A stretch of DNA of 64,000 nucleotides from Brevibacillus sedimenti (GTDB lineage Bacteria > Bacillota > Bacilli > Brevibacillales > Brevibacillaceae). The stretch covers positions 638,501 through 702,500 of the forward strand of contig NZ_CP064048.1 of NCBI RefSeq assembly GCF_020923495.1, in the 5' to 3' direction. The notes beneath the pieces were generated by a model that was given only the letters and a program-made list of their open reading frames with translations, searched no databases and had not been told where the DNA came from. Shown here piece by piece: positions 28,415-37,683 of this stretch. A program made the position numbers and the translations under genes. How positions within the stretch are numbered: the first letter of the stretch is position 1; each line of letters starts with the position of its first letter.

Positions 28415-28498
28415 ATGACAGTGTACGAGGCAATCAGCCTGATGATCTCTTTCGGATTGTTGATTGTCGCATTGCTGTCGTTCCCAAAGAAAAAGTAG
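28415..28498 (+). CDS. Holin-like type I toxin, 27 aa
   Basis: ATG with a strong ribosome site (aagggggtga) encodes MTVYEAISLMISFGLLIVAL followed by LSFPKKK: a short Tyr-Glu N-terminus, one membrane helix and a lysine tail. This is the layout of the putative holin-like (TxpA-related) toxins of Bacillales, which damage the membrane and are silenced by an antisense RNA overlapping their 3' end. Two hairpins follow, the second with a T-run. A TATAAT on the opposite strand at 28645-28640 could start the antitoxin RNA. Confidence 0.75.
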   Translation: MTVYEAISLMISFGLLIVALLSFPKKK

Positions 28499-28580
28499 AT
28501 CACCCTTGAGTTTGGCAACCGGTGATCTACTCCACTGTAAACAATGAGCCGCCCCCCTTGTGGGGAACGTCTATTGTACA

Positions 28581-28616
28581 GACCGTAGGTGTAGCAGCAC
28601 CTGCGGTCCTTTTTAT
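28581..28616 (+). terminator. Terminator of the toxin mRNA
   Basis: GACCGTAGGTG pairs with CACCTGCGGTC and is followed by CTTTTT. Confidence 0.8.
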
Positions 28617-28639
28617 GATGCACAAGATCCTGTTCACAT

Positions 28640-28645
28640 ATTATA
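28640..28645 (-). promoter_or_regulatory. Possible -10 box of an antisense antitoxin RNA
   Basis: TATAAT on the minus strand, downstream of and pointing towards the toxin 3' end. The -35 is weak. A transcript from here would overlap the toxin terminator and tail, as in txpA/RatA-type systems. Confidence 0.4.
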
Positions 28646-28663
28646 CCATAAACAACGGCAAGT

Positions 28664-29150
28664 AAAACCCCCACGTGTGGGGGATGATCGCTTGTTTAGC
28701 GGTCGGATTCCGAGCGGCCTCCCTTCGCTCCGCTCGGCCTTCGCCCCCTCCGTCCGTTCGGACTTGCGAGTTCAAATCCTGCACCAGCCTGTACATAACA
28801 AAAAAGCACCCACATTAGGGCGGGGGATAATCGGAATCCTCCCTTTCCTTTGCTCGCTTCGCTCGCTTGTTTAACGGTCGGATTCCGAGCGGCCTCCCTT
28901 CGCTTCGCTCCGCTCGGCCTTCGCCCCCTCCGTCCGTTCGGACTTGCAAGTTCAAATCCTGCACCAGCCTGTACATAACAAAAAAGCACCCACATTAGGG
29001 CGGGGGATAATCGGAATCCTCCCTTTCCTTTGCTCGCTTCGCTCGCTTGTTTAACGGTCGGATTCCGAGCGGCCTCCCTTCGCTTCGCTCCGCTCGGCCT
29101 TCGCCCCCTCCGTCCGCTCGGACTTGCGAGTCCGATCCCGGCTCGCCTGA
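28664..29150. repeat. 180-bp tandem repeats (about 2.7 units) downstream of ssrA
   Basis: The block cacattagggcgggggataa recurs at 28811 and 28991, exactly 180 bases apart, with a partial first unit from about 28664 and a diverged end near 29150. Each unit holds palindromic GC-rich runs (cttcgcttcgctccgctcgg) and a T-arm-like string (gagttcaaatcctgcacca). On the minus strand each carries CGCCC-loop-GGGTG then CTTTTTT, a terminator-like hairpin. Open frames here are repetitive and not believed. Confidence 0.75.
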
Positions 29151-29153
29151 CGC

Positions 29154-29190
29154 AAAAATAAAAAGCACCTCAAGGGTGCTTTTATTTTTG
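29154..29190 (-). terminator. Terminator of ssrA
   Basis: AAAAGCACC-loop-GGTGCTTTT with T-rich flanks on both strands, directly after the 3' CCA of the tmRNA gene. Confidence 0.85.
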
Positions 29191-29194
29191 CGTA

Positions 29195-29550
29195 TGGTGG
29201 AGGCGGGGGGATTCGAACCCCCGTCCGAAAATAGCGACACATAAGCATCTCCGAGCGCAGTCGTTCTATAAGATTTCGGCTAACGGCCTGCGGAACGACA
29301 CGCCAGCCGCTAACCTAGCCTGATTGATCTTCTTCCTTTGGCCCCAGGCGGAGACCTCCGGCGTAGCCCGTTAGAAGTGAGCCCTAATCACGCCACACGG
29401 GCCGATGGAGTGTTAGAGCCTCGCTGGTAATTAGGCAGCGAGAGAAAGTTGTTTGTTGCCAGTTATGGCTTTCCGCGTTGTTAACGGGGTCCGCAGCCCC
29501 CCGGCTCGCTTCTTATGCTCTACTATTCCCGTCGAATCCAGAACGCCCCC
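29195..29550 (-). ncRNA. ssrA: tmRNA (ssrA)
   Basis: About 356 bases. The 5' end GGGGGCGTTCTGGATTCGAC and the 3' end with T-arm GGGGGTTCGAATCCCCC-like and terminal CCA are diagnostic. The tag frame lies at 29460-29431 and reads GNKQLSLAA before TAA. It rescues stalled ribosomes with SmpB, whose gene is the next one upstream on the same strand. Confidence 0.95.
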
Positions 29551-29856
29551 GTGATGAAAAAATCAATCAGGAGAAAAAAAGTCTAGGCGAAGATGGCAAC
29601 TGTCCACACCTAGACTGTAGTTTCGGGGTTCATTGCCTTCTTACTATAGCACACGCGGCATTCAAAACTCAACGTCGATTTGTGCCAATCCTGCCATCGT
29701 GCACCATGCGCGGTGCCTGCAGCCAACGGCTTGTCGGCCACTGTTCAGCTGCTGGCAGCGCACCTTGCCTGTAAGTACGCTGCCCAGCAGATACAGCACC
29801 ATTCATCACGATCAAATGCCATCGCAGTAAACAAGAGGTACTTGTCTTCCGCTTCG
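29551..29856. other. Leader region between smpB and ssrA
   Basis: No gene. On the minus strand a possible promoter (TTGAGT, 18 bases, TATAGT at about 29648-29643) is followed by a hairpin with a T-run (AGTCTAGG paired with CCTAGACT, then TTTTTTT, about 29575-29620) just before ssrA. The hairpin could end smpB transcripts or attenuate ssrA. Confidence 0.45.
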
Positions 29857-30330
29857 TTACACCTTCTGCCGCTCGCGCAGCGCGCGCTCCACTTCCCGCT
29901 GAGCATCGCGCTTTTTGATGTCCTCGCGCTTGTCGTAGTTCTTCTTCCCTTTGACCAGCGCCAGCTCCACCTTGGCCCAGCCGCCCTTGAGGTAGAGGCT
30001 GAGCGGCACCAGCGAGTACCCTTTTTCGCGGGTGAGGCCGTTCAGTTTGAGGATTTCCAGACGGCGCAGCAGAAGTTTGCGCGTCCGTTCCGGCTCGTGG
30101 TTGTAGCGGTTGCCCTGCTCATACGGGCTGATGTGCATGTTGTACAAGAGAACTTCGCCGTTTTGAATGCGGGCGAAGCTGTCCTTGAGCTGTACGCGTC
30201 CGGCCCGCACCGATTTGATCTCCGTGCCTGTCAGGGCAATGCCGGCTTCGTACACGTCTTCGATGTGATAGTCGTGACGCGCTTTGCGGTTTTGCGCCAG
30301 CGTCTTCACACCGGTTTTCGCTTTTGCCAT
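29857..30330 (-). CDS. smpB: SsrA-binding protein SmpB
   Basis: A 157-residue protein of standard length. It opens [24 protein letters not shown], with the conserved [19 protein letters not shown] and [11 protein letters not shown] motifs, and ends in the basic tail [19 protein letters not shown]. It binds tmRNA and brings it to stalled ribosomes. It lies between rnr and ssrA in the usual order. Confidence 0.97.
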   Translation of the reverse strand: MAKAKTGVKTLAQNRKARHDYHIEDVYEAGIALTGTEIKSVRAGRVQLKDSFARIQNGEVLLYNMHISPYEQGNRYNHEPERTRKLLLRRLEILKLNGLTREKGYSLVPLSLYLKGGWAKVELALVKGKKNYDKREDIKKRDAQREVERALRERQKV

Positions 30331-30428
30331 GGGAGATCACCTCGCTTGCCTGGGTAAACGGACGGCTGTAGAATCGGTCAATATCGTACCTGTTAGTCTA
30401 GCAAATATCGCGGCGTTTGACAAGATCA

Positions 30429-32870
30429 TCACCGCCGCTTCCGTTTCGCCTGCGCGGCCACGTGTTTCTTTTTCGATTTTTTGGCTCGGATCAGGTCTTC
30501 CCAAAACGCCTTTTGCCGGGTCGTCGGCGATTCTGCCTCGTCGAGCGGCACGACGTCACCCTCGGACGTGTCTGCTTGACCGGCATCAATCTGCTGAGCG
30601 GCTTCGAGCTGACGGCGCTGCTTTCGTTGCTTGCGCAGCACGGCGGGATGGGGCTTTTCCTGCCTGGACGCCCGTTTTGTGTCGCGCTTGCCTTTGCGCC
30701 CGTCGATCACCTTGGGGGTGCGCTCCCGGCCGCGGAAGGTGTTGGGCCGCTTCATCCCGACGATCTCAAAGTCAATGGCCCGCTCATCCACATTGACGTT
30801 GGAGACACGCACCTGCACCACGTCGCCGATGCGGAACTGTTTGCCCGTCCGCTCCCCGATCAGGGCGTACGCCTTTTCGTGGTAATGGTAGTAGTCGTCG
30901 GTCAGATAGCTGATGTGCACCAGACCTTCAATTGTATTAGGAAGCTCCACGAAAATGCCGAACGACGTAACGCCGGAAATGACGCCTTCAAATTCCTCGC
31001 CGATCCGCTCCAGCATGTACTCTGCCTTTTTCAAATCGTCCGTTTCCCGCTCGGCATCCACGGCGATGCGTTCGCGCTGGGAGGCGTGTTCCGCAATGAT
31101 CGGCATCTGCTCTGTCCAATAGGCCAAGCGCTTTTCGGACAGCTCGCGATTCTCCAGCCACTCGCGAATCCGCCGGTGGACGATCAGGTCAGGGTAGCGC
31201 CGAATCGGGGAGGTAAAGTGCGTGTAGAAGTCGGTCGCCAGGCCGTAGTGCCCCAGGCTTTCCGCGTCGTAGCGCGCCTGCTTCATCGAGCGCAGCATTA
31301 CCGTGCTGATGATGACCTCCTCGGGCGTACCTTTTACCTCCTCCAGAAGCTGCTGAAGGGCGCGCGGGTGGACGGTGTTGCCCTTGCCGCGGACCGTGTA
31401 GCCGAAGTTGGTGACAAACTCCATGAAGGCCATCAGTTTTTCCGGGTTGGGTTCCTCGTGCACCCGGTACATAAACGGCTGTTTCATCCAGTGGAAGTGC
31501 TCTGCCACGGTTTCATTTGCCGCCAACATGAATTCCTCGATGATCGACTCGGCGATGGATCGCGTGCGGAAGCCGATCTCCGTCGGCGTTCCCTCTTCGT
31601 TGACGTAAATTTTCGCCTCGCGGAAGTCAAAGTCGATTGCGCCGCGGCGCATCCGCTTGGCGCGCAGCTTGCGGGCCAACTCCTCCATCAGGCGGAACAT
31701 CGGCACCAGTTCGCTGTACTTTTCGATCAGCGCTTCATCATTTTCTTCCAAAATCTTGCGCACATCCGTGTAGGTCATTCGCTCATTGGTGCGGATGACG
31801 CTGAGGTAGATGTCGTAGGTGACCAGGTTGGCCTCCGCATCCAACTCCATGTCGCAGGTGATCGTCAGGCGGTCCACCTTGGGGTTAAGGCTGCAGATGC
31901 CGTTGGACAGTCGGTGCGGCAGCATGGGGATTACCCGGTCAACGAGATAGACGCTGGTGCCGCGCCGATACGCTTCCTGATCCAGCGCGGAATGTTCCCG
32001 GACGTAGTAGCTGACGTCGGCGATGTGGACGCCCAGCAGGTAATTGCCGTTGGGCAGCTTCTCCACCGAGACCGCGTCGTCCAGGTCTTTTGCATCCGCG
32101 CCGTCGATGGTTACCATCATCCGGTCGCGCAGGTCACGCCTGCCCTTGATCTCCTCCTCGGAGATTTCGTCCGGCACCGCTTCCGCCTCGGCCAGCACGT
32201 CGGCAGGGAACGCTTCCGGCAGGCCATACTTGCGGATGATCGAGAGAATGTCCACACCCGGATCGTTTTTATGCCCGAGGATCTCGATCACTTCCCCTTC
32301 CGGACTGGTACGTCCTTCCGGGTAGCGGACGATCTTGGCGACGACCTTGTGCCCGTCCACAGCCCCGTTGTAGGCTGTTTTCGGGATGAAGATGTCCCTG
32401 CCAATCCGTTTCTCATCGGGTATGACGTAGGCGTAGTACGTTTCATCCTTGAACGTTCCCACCACTTCCGTCACGCCGCGCTCCACGATGCGGATGATCC
32501 GCCCCTCCAGGCGGTTGCCGCTCGTTTTCTTTTCCACCCGAACCAGGACCGTATCGCCGTGCATGGCGCCGTTCATGTCGTTGGCATGGACGTAAATGTC
32601 GTCCTCTCCAGGCGTGTCAGGGGTGACAAATCCAAACCCTTTGGGATGGCTTTGCAGTCGGCCGCGCACCAGGTTCATTTTTTCCGGCACGCCGTAGCGG
32701 TTGGTACGGGTCCGCACGATTTCGCCCCGTTCTTCCAACGCATTCAGCGTTTTGACCAGCTCTTTGAACGCCTCGGTGTCGGCCAGTCCAAACGCCTCCT
32801 CCAGCTCCTTCACGGTCATGGGGTGATACGCCTGTTCCCGCATGAACGCGAGGATATCCTGTTCCTTCAT
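30429..32870 (-). CDS. rnr: Ribonuclease R
   Basis: An 813-residue 3'-5' exoribonuclease. N-terminal winged helix ([13 protein letters not shown]...), cold-shock domains, RNB catalytic domain with the acidic cluster [15 protein letters not shown], an S1 domain ([20 protein letters not shown]) and a long Lys/Arg-rich tail ending [20 protein letters not shown] at 32870 is chosen because aaggagg lies seven bases upstream. It degrades structured RNA and works with SmpB/tmRNA, encoded next. Confidence 0.95.
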   Translation of the reverse strand: MKEQDILAFMREQAYHPMTVKELEEAFGLADTEAFKELVKTLNALEERGEIVRTRTNRYGVPEKMNLVRGRLQSHPKGFGFVTPDTPGEDDIYVHANDMNGAMHGDTVLVRVEKKTSGNRLEGRIIRIVERGVTEVVGTFKDETYYAYVIPDEKRIGRDIFIPKTAYNGAVDGHKVVAKIVRYPEGRTSPEGEVIEILGHKNDPGVDILSIIRKYGLPEAFPADVLAEAEAVPDEISEEEIKGRRDLRDRMMVTIDGADAKDLDDAVSVEKLPNGNYLLGVHIADVSYYVREHSALDQEAYRRGTSVYLVDRVIPMLPHRLSNGICSLNPKVDRLTITCDMELDAEANLVTYDIYLSVIRTNERMTYTDVRKILEENDEALIEKYSELVPMFRLMEELARKLRAKRMRRGAIDFDFREAKIYVNEEGTPTEIGFRTRSIAESIIEEFMLAANETVAEHFHWMKQPFMYRVHEEPNPEKLMAFMEFVTNFGYTVRGKGNTVHPRALQQLLEEVKGTPEEVIISTVMLRSMKQARYDAESLGHYGLATDFYTHFTSPIRRYPDLIVHRRIREWLENRELSEKRLAYWTEQMPIIAEHASQRERIAVDAERETDDLKKAEYMLERIGEEFEGVISGVTSFGIFVELPNTIEGLVHISYLTDDYYHYHEKAYALIGERTGKQFRIGDVVQVRVSNVNVDERAIDFEIVGMKRPNTFRGRERTPKVIDGRKGKRDTKRASRQEKPHPAVLRKQRKQRRQLEAAQQIDAGQADTSEGDVVPLDEAESPTTRQKAFWEDLIRAKKSKKKHVAAQAKRKRR

Positions 32871-32973
32871 TCCGTATCCTCCTTTTCGGCACATGCTTTG
32901 CCGCGACTTTGCTTCATCTATGTAGTATGTAGTATTCAGTATTCTCCGATTACGCCGTAGGCAATCCTAATAG

Positions 32974-33006
32974 AAAAAAGACAGCAAGTCAAACTTGCTG
33001 CCTTTG
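32974..33006 (-). terminator. Terminator after secG
   Basis: GGCAGCAAGT-loop-ACTTGCTGTC followed by TTTTTTC on the minus strand. Confidence 0.8.
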
Positions 33007-33019
33007 GCAAACATGTATG

Positions 33020-33262
33020 TTACGCACCGCTTCTCAAGAAATACCCGAGCAGAATGGCAAACACCATGAACAGCACGGCAAACACAACGGTCAGTTTGCC
33101 GAGCAAAGCGTCAATTCCGCGGGCCTTCTGCTTGCCCATCAGTTGTTCCGCGCCGCCGCCGATCGCCCCAGAGAGCCCGGCGCTTTTTCCGGATTGCAGC
33201 AATACGACAAGAATTAAGCCAATACTTGCGATCACAAGTAAGATTTTCGCAGCCAATACCAT
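33020..33262 (-). CDS. secG: Preprotein translocase subunit SecG
   Basis: An 80-residue protein with two membrane helices (AAKILLVIASIGLILVVLLQ and LTVVFAVLFMVFAILLGYFL) and the conserved loop QSGKSAGLSGAIGGGAEQLMG. An auxiliary part of the SecYEG channel. It precedes rnr, as in related genomes, but a terminator separates them here. Confidence 0.95.
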   Translation of the reverse strand: MVLAAKILLVIASIGLILVVLLQSGKSAGLSGAIGGGAEQLMGKQKARGIDALLGKLTVVFAVLFMVFAILLGYFLRSGA

Positions 33263-33469
33263 CTGTATTCACCTCAAAACAAACGTGAAGAAACTATTAC
33301 TTCCACTCTACCACAGTTGGATCGGATCAGCAACCCTGGTTAATTGACGGGGATTTATCCAAAAATTGTGTACGTTCTATGTCTGTTTTTCCGTTTCCTT
33401 GCAACTGTCACGATTTTGCCGTAAAATTGCAGTTGTACCGTTATACTTGCCGTAGGAGGTCCTAGTTAT

Positions 33470-33859
33470 ATGGCTGGTTCCAACAAAAAAGACATGAATC
33501 AAAATGACGTGGTTGACTCCGCGAAGGCCTTTTTTACTTCGTTTGGCATCTTGTTCCTTGTTTTTCTTATTGCTCTTGTCGGTTCCGCCATTTTCCCGAA
33601 ACACGGCGAAGAGGCCCAGGATGGCGGGCAAACGGCCAAAATTGACGCGGAAGCCGTGTACAAAGCAAACTGTGCATCCTGTCACGGTCAAAACCTGGAA
33701 GGGGCTTTCGGCCCAGCCCTGACCACAGCGGGCAGCAAGTACAGCGCAGATGATATTGCCAAAATCATCAAGGAAGGAAAAGGCGGCATGCCCGCCGGCG
33801 TCCTGAAAAAACAACCGGAAATCCAGGCAGTTGCCGAGTGGCTGGCCCAGCACAAGTAA
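33470..33859 (+). CDS. Membrane-anchored cytochrome c (c-550/551 type)
   Basis: A 129-residue protein with one N-terminal membrane segment (FFTSFGILFLVFLIALVGSAIF, about 22-44), a short linker and a monohaem domain with CASCH at about 68-72. The axial Met is in KGGMPAGVL. It resembles the CccA-type small cytochromes that pass electrons to the terminal oxidase on the outer face of the membrane. It stands alone, with its own terminator. Confidence 0.88.
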   Translation: MAGSNKKDMNQNDVVDSAKAFFTSFGILFLVFLIALVGSAIFPKHGEEAQDGGQTAKIDAEAVYKANCASCHGQNLEGAFGPALTTAGSKYSADDIAKIIKEGKGGMPAGVLKKQPEIQAVAEWLAQHK

Positions 33860-33883
33860 TTACATAGACAGCCGCGGCGTTAC

Positions 33884-33910
33884 ACACCGGAGACATCTCC
33901 GGTGTTTTCT
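33884..33910 (+). terminator. Terminator after the cytochrome c gene
   Basis: ACACCGGAGA-CAT-CTCCGGTGT followed by TTTCT. Confidence 0.7.
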
Positions 33911-33935
33911 CATTTCTCGAGAGGAGGAACAGCAG

Positions 33936-34673
33936 ATGGCACCGCTGCTGGAACTGGAACAACTGGGCAAACGGTCGTCGTCAGGGCCCGACGGCTGGCT
34001 GTTCGCCGACCTGTCGGCGGTGGTGAAAGAGCCGGCCATCATCCACATCCTGGGGAAGTCGGGACAGGGCAAAAGCACCCTGCTGCGCATCCTGGCCCTT
34101 CTCACCCGCCCGGACAGCGGGAGCGTCCGGCTGGCGGGAAAACCTCCGGAACAATGGACGCCGGAACGCTGGCGCATGACGATGAGCTACGTCGCCCAAC
34201 AGCCGGTCATGCTGCCGGGCAGCGTGGAGGACAACCTGCGGACGATCAGCCGCCTGCACCAGCGTTCCTTTCCTGCCGATCAGGCCCGGGCATGGATGGA
34301 GCAGTTGGGACTGGGCGGACTGGATTGGTACAAACCGGCCGACCAGCTTTCCGGCGGGGAAAAACAGCGCGTCGCGTTGGTCCGCTCGCTGCTGCTGCGG
34401 CCGACCGTACTGCTGCTGGACGAAGTGACCGCCTCGCTGGATGCGCTCAGCAAACAGGCGACCGAACAGCTGCTGGCCGACCTGCACCGCCGGGAGGGCA
34501 CCACACTCATCTGGGTTACGCACGACTGGGAGCAGGCGCGTTCCATCGGCCAGCGGGTCTGGTTCATGGCAGACGGCCGGCTGCTGGAGGATGCGTCGAG
34601 CGATTTGTTTTTTGACGCTCCCGCTTCGGAGGAGGCGCGCCGATTTTTGGCCGCCGCCATCCAGGAGGGATAG
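33936..34673 (+). CDS. fetA: ABC transporter ATPase, FetA/YbbL-like
   Basis: A 245-residue ATPase with Walker A GKSGQGKST, signature LSGGEKQR, Walker B VLLLDEVTASLD and the H-loop TLIWVTHDWEQA. ATG at 33936 follows gaggagg. Together with the next gene it resembles the FetAB (YbbLM) iron exporter of the UPF0014 group. The permease partner is frameshifted, so the system may be inactive. Confidence 0.82.
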   Translation: MAPLLELEQLGKRSSSGPDGWLFADLSAVVKEPAIIHILGKSGQGKSTLLRILALLTRPDSGSVRLAGKPPEQWTPERWRMTMSYVAQQPVMLPGSVEDNLRTISRLHQRSFPADQARAWMEQLGLGGLDWYKPADQLSGGEKQRVALVRSLLLRPTVLLLDEVTASLDALSKQATEQLLADLHRREGTTLIWVTHDWEQARSIGQRVWFMADGRLLEDASSDLFFDAPASEEARRFLAAAIQEG

Positions 34674-34685
34674 GAGGAAATAGGG

Positions 34686-35407
34686 ATGTCATCAATGTCG
34701 CTGTGGCTGTCGATATCGTTTGTCCTGATCGCGCTGCTGCTGTCCCTATGGCAGAAGCTCGGCCTGGAAAAGGAAATCGTGATCAGCACGGTTCGCTGTG
34801 CCGTCCAACTGCTGGTGATCGGGTACGTGCTGCAGGTCGTGTTTCACGCCGACCACCCCGTCTATCTGGCGCTGGTGCTCACCATGATGATCGCCGTCGC
34901 CTCCTGGTGCCGGGTGTACTCTGGCGCATCGCCGCCACACTGACAACTTCGACGGTTGTGACGATGGGACTGCTGCTATTGCTGGGGCTGATCGAACCGA
35001 CACCGCAGTACCTGATCCCCCTCTCCGGCATGATCATCGGCAATGCGATGCTGGTCAGCGGCCTGTTTCTCAGTCACATGAAGCGTGAAATGAACACCGC
35101 CCGCGGCGAGATTGAGACGTTGCTCTGCCTGGGCGCAACCAAGCGGCAGGCGATTCACGACGTGTTGAAACGGACCGTAAAAGCCAGCATGATCCCCACC
35201 TTCGACACGATGAAGACGATCGGGCTGGTGCAGCTTCCCGGCACCATGACCGGCATGATTATCGCCGGAGCCAATCCGCTCGATGCCGTGCGCTACCAGA
35301 TTATGATCATGTTCGCCTTTTCTTCGTCCGCCGCAATCTCAGCCGTGCTGGTCAGCCTGCTGTGCTACCGGCTCTGGTTTACCCGCGAATCCATGCTGAT
35401 TCCGTAA
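34686..35407 (+). pseudogene. fetB: FetB/YbbM-like permease, frameshifted
   Basis: The first part (MSSMSLWLSISFVLIALLLS to MMIAVASW, to about 34910) and the second part (VLWRIAATLTTSTVVTMGLL to the stop at 35407) together make a FetB permease, but they lie in different frames. At the join, between SW and LPGVLWR, roughly ten residues usual in the family (an NARRRG-like loop) seem missing, so this looks like a small deletion rather than a single-base slip. Several membrane helices and the conserved IIGNAMLVSGLFLSHMKREM and TMTGMIIAGANPLDAVRYQ remain. An assembly error is possible. Confidence 0.75.
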
Positions 35408-35423
35408 CGCGTGCGATCACCGG

Positions 35424-35461
35424 GCAAAAAGCAGGCTGCCGGGAATGAATCCCGGCAGCCT
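35424..35461 (-). terminator. Terminator after the iron-binding lipoprotein gene
   Basis: AGGCTGCCGGGA-loop-TCCCGGCAGCCT followed by GCTTTTT on the minus strand. Confidence 0.75.
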
Positions 35462-35471
35462 GTCGCTCTCA

Positions 35472-36476
35472 CTATTGTTGGAGCAGGTATTTTTCCAGTT
35501 CGTCCACCACTTTGTTGGCACAGATTACGCCGCCAGAGGTGTTCCAAATCGTGTCGTCCACTTTGAACGCTTTGTTGTTTTTCACCACGTTCAGGTTTTT
35601 CCACAGCGGATCGTTGGTCCACTCTTTTTCCAACTTGGTCGCTTCACCGTCTCCCGTCTCGTAGGAGAAGTAGAACATGATGTCGCCGTCCATTTCCGGA
35701 ATCCGCTCTTTGGTCACTTCGGCGGCGAATTCTTCTTTGTTTTGCGACTCCGGACGAGCTACGCCCAGGTCTTTCATGATCGTGCCGGCAAACGTGTCGT
35801 TGTAGTAGATGCGTACACGGCCGGGCATGAAGCGAACGAGAGAGACTTTGGTCTTCGCCTTGTCGCCCACTTTCGCCTTGAACTCTTCAACGCGCTTGTT
35901 CCAATCGGCCAGCACTTTTTCGCCTTCTGCTTTCTTGTTGAGCGCTTCCGCGTACAGCATGAAGTTTTCTTTCCAGTCGCCGCGCGGTTCTTCCACGAAG
36001 ACAGTCGGCGCGATGGCAGTCAGCTGCTGGTAAATCTTTTCGTGGCGGAACTTCATGCCGAGGATCAGGTCCGGCTTCAGCGCCGCGATCGCTTCAATGT
36101 TCGGCTGGGACTCGGTACCAAGCGTTTTGGTGCCTTCCAGGTGCGGCTTCACGAAATCGTAAAAGGTCGTCGGATCTGTCCAGGAACCGACCGCGCCCAC
36201 AGGCTTAACACCGAGAGCTACCAGCGTTTCCACCCCCTGCGAGGTGAGGACGACTACGCGCTGCGGAGTGCCCGGAATCTTGGTTTCCCCCATGGCGTGT
36301 TTCACCGTGTAGGATTGATCGGAGCTGCCCGCAGGCTGTTGAGCTTGCGTTTGGTCAGCCGGTTTTTGGTCGGCTGCCTGCTGTCCGCCGCCGCAACCGG
36401 TGACGATCAGCAGCAGGGCCATCAGCAGGGCAAAAAACGCTTTGCCGCGTACTGTGCGGTATGTACGAGAAAACAT
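35472..36476 (-). CDS. Iron-siderophore ABC transporter substrate-binding lipoprotein
   Basis: A 334-residue FecB/YfiY-type binding protein. The signal ends LLLIVTGCGGGQ with the lipid Cys, and a Gln/Pro-rich linker follows. The class III binding fold shows GTPQRVVVLTSQGVETLVALGVKPVGAV and KPDLILGMKF. It is divergent from two permeases and an ATPase with two Fur boxes between, so it belongs with them and is iron-repressed. The siderophore cannot be told from the sequence. Confidence 0.88.
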   Translation of the reverse strand: MFSRTYRTVRGKAFFALLMALLLIVTGCGGGQQAADQKPADQTQAQQPAGSSDQSYTVKHAMGETKIPGTPQRVVVLTSQGVETLVALGVKPVGAVGSWTDPTTFYDFVKPHLEGTKTLGTESQPNIEAIAALKPDLILGMKFRHEKIYQQLTAIAPTVFVEEPRGDWKENFMLYAEALNKKAEGEKVLADWNKRVEEFKAKVGDKAKTKVSLVRFMPGRVRIYYNDTFAGTIMKDLGVARPESQNKEEFAAEVTKERIPEMDGDIMFYFSYETGDGEATKLEKEWTNDPLWKNLNVVKNNKAFKVDDTIWNTSGGVICANKVVDELEKYLLQQ

Positions 36477-36501
36477 GAAATTGACTCCCTTCTATTCTTG
36501 A

Positions 36502-36523
36502 TGATAATGAGAATTAAACTCAT
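36502..36523. promoter_or_regulatory. Fur box 1 of the siderophore importer
   Basis: TGATAATGAGAATTAAACTC then AT. It lies close to the lipoprotein gene start. Confidence 0.75.
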
Positions 36524-36575
36524 TTACACCCAATATCCTACTACCAGGGTCAGATGAAGTCAACTGCAAAAATAG

Positions 36576-36599
36576 TGATAATGAATCTCAAAATCATTG
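36576..36599. promoter_or_regulatory. Fur box 2 of the siderophore importer
   Basis: TGATAATGAATCTCAAAATC then ATTG, an inverted repeat of Fur type. It lies upstream of the permease genes. Confidence 0.75.
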
Positions 36600-36663
36600 A
36601 CAATCCACGCCGGCAAGAACTACACTGAAATGTGATAAGAACAGTAGAAATCGTCACCCAAGG

Positions 36664-37683
36664 ATGAAGACAATGAAATCGTTACTCCACAGCAATCCGC
36701 TCAAAATCGCTGGCGTCTGTATCGGCCTGTTCCTTCTATTATATTTGAGTTACTTCAGCCTCATCTTCGGCGTCATCGACACCAGTTGGCAAACGGCGAT
36801 TGACGCCTACACGCACTTCAACGGTTCCAATGAACACATCGTCATCAAGGAAGTTCGCGTCCCGCGTGTGCTGAATGCCCTCGCCGTCGGAGCCAGCCTG
36901 GGCATCGCCGGCGCACTGCTGCAATCGCTGACGCGTAACCCGGTGGCCGACGTCGAACTGTTCGGCCTCAACGCCGGAGCCGCCCTGTTTGTTGTGTTTG
37001 CGGTGACGTTTGTCGGCATCAGCTCCCTTACCGCGTTTACCTGGATTTCCTTTCTGGGCGCCGCGGCCAGCGGCCTCGTCGTCTACCTCTTGGGATCGCT
37101 GGGTCGGGACGGCCTGACGCCGGTCAAGCTGACGCTGGCCGGTGCAGCCATCACCGCATTGGCCGCATCCGCCCGGCACGGCATGCTCGTCCTGAACGAA
37201 AAGGCACTGGACGAGGTGCTGTTCTGGCTCTCCGGTTCGGTGGGGGGACGCAAGCTGGAGTTTTTGCAAGCCGTCTTTCCGTACATGGCAGCGGCCTGGG
37301 TGGGAGCCTTCCTGCTCGCCCGTCCGATCCAGACCCTGCTGATGGGCGATGACGTGGCCAAGGGACTGGGGCAGCGAACCCTGCTGGTAAAAGTCATGAC
37401 CGGCGTGGTGATCGTCCTGCTTTCCGGCGCTTCAGTCGCCGTGGCAGGGCCGATCGGCTTCGTCGGACTGGTCACGCCGCATCTCGCCCGCTACCTGGTC
37501 GGGGTGGACACGCGGTGGGTGTTCTTGTACAGCGGCATCCTCGGTTCCGCCATCCTGCTTGCAGCGGACATCGCCGCCCGTTTCATCGCCAAGCCTGCGG
37601 AAGTGCCCATCGGAGCGATGACCGCTCTGGTCGGCATCCCGTTCTTCATCTACGTGGCGAGAAAGGGGCTGGAGAAAAAATGA
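36664..37683 (+). CDS. Iron-siderophore ABC transporter permease, FecCD family (1)
   Basis: A 339-residue permease with about nine to ten membrane helices. Conserved motifs: RVPRVLNALAVGASLGIAGALLQSLTRNPVA near the N-terminus and GPIGFVGLVTPHLARYLVG near the C-terminus. It pairs with the next permease; its stop overlaps that start (ATGA). First gene of the three-gene importer operon after the Fur boxes. Confidence 0.92.
   Translation: MKTMKSLLHSNPLKIAGVCIGLFLLLYLSYFSLIFGVIDTSWQTAIDAYTHFNGSNEHIVIKEVRVPRVLNALAVGASLGIAGALLQSLTRNPVADVELFGLNAGAALFVVFAVTFVGISSLTAFTWISFLGAAASGLVVYLLGSLGRDGLTPVKLTLAGAAITALAASARHGMLVLNEKALDEVLFWLSGSVGGRKLEFLQAVFPYMAAAWVGAFLLARPIQTLLMGDDVAKGLGQRTLLVKVMTGVVIVLLSGASVAVAGPIGFVGLVTPHLARYLVGVDTRWVFLYSGILGSAILLAADIAARFIAKPAEVPIGAMTALVGIPFFIYVARKGLEKK

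Noticed and set aside
28696..29248. Several 65-104-codon frames in the 180-bp repeats on both strands
   Set aside because: They are low-complexity translations of GC-rich palindromic repeats and of the tmRNA 3' end.
30417..32960. An 847-codon plus-strand frame opposite rnr
   Set aside because: High GC leaves long open frames opposite real genes; the minus strand encodes a complete RNase R.
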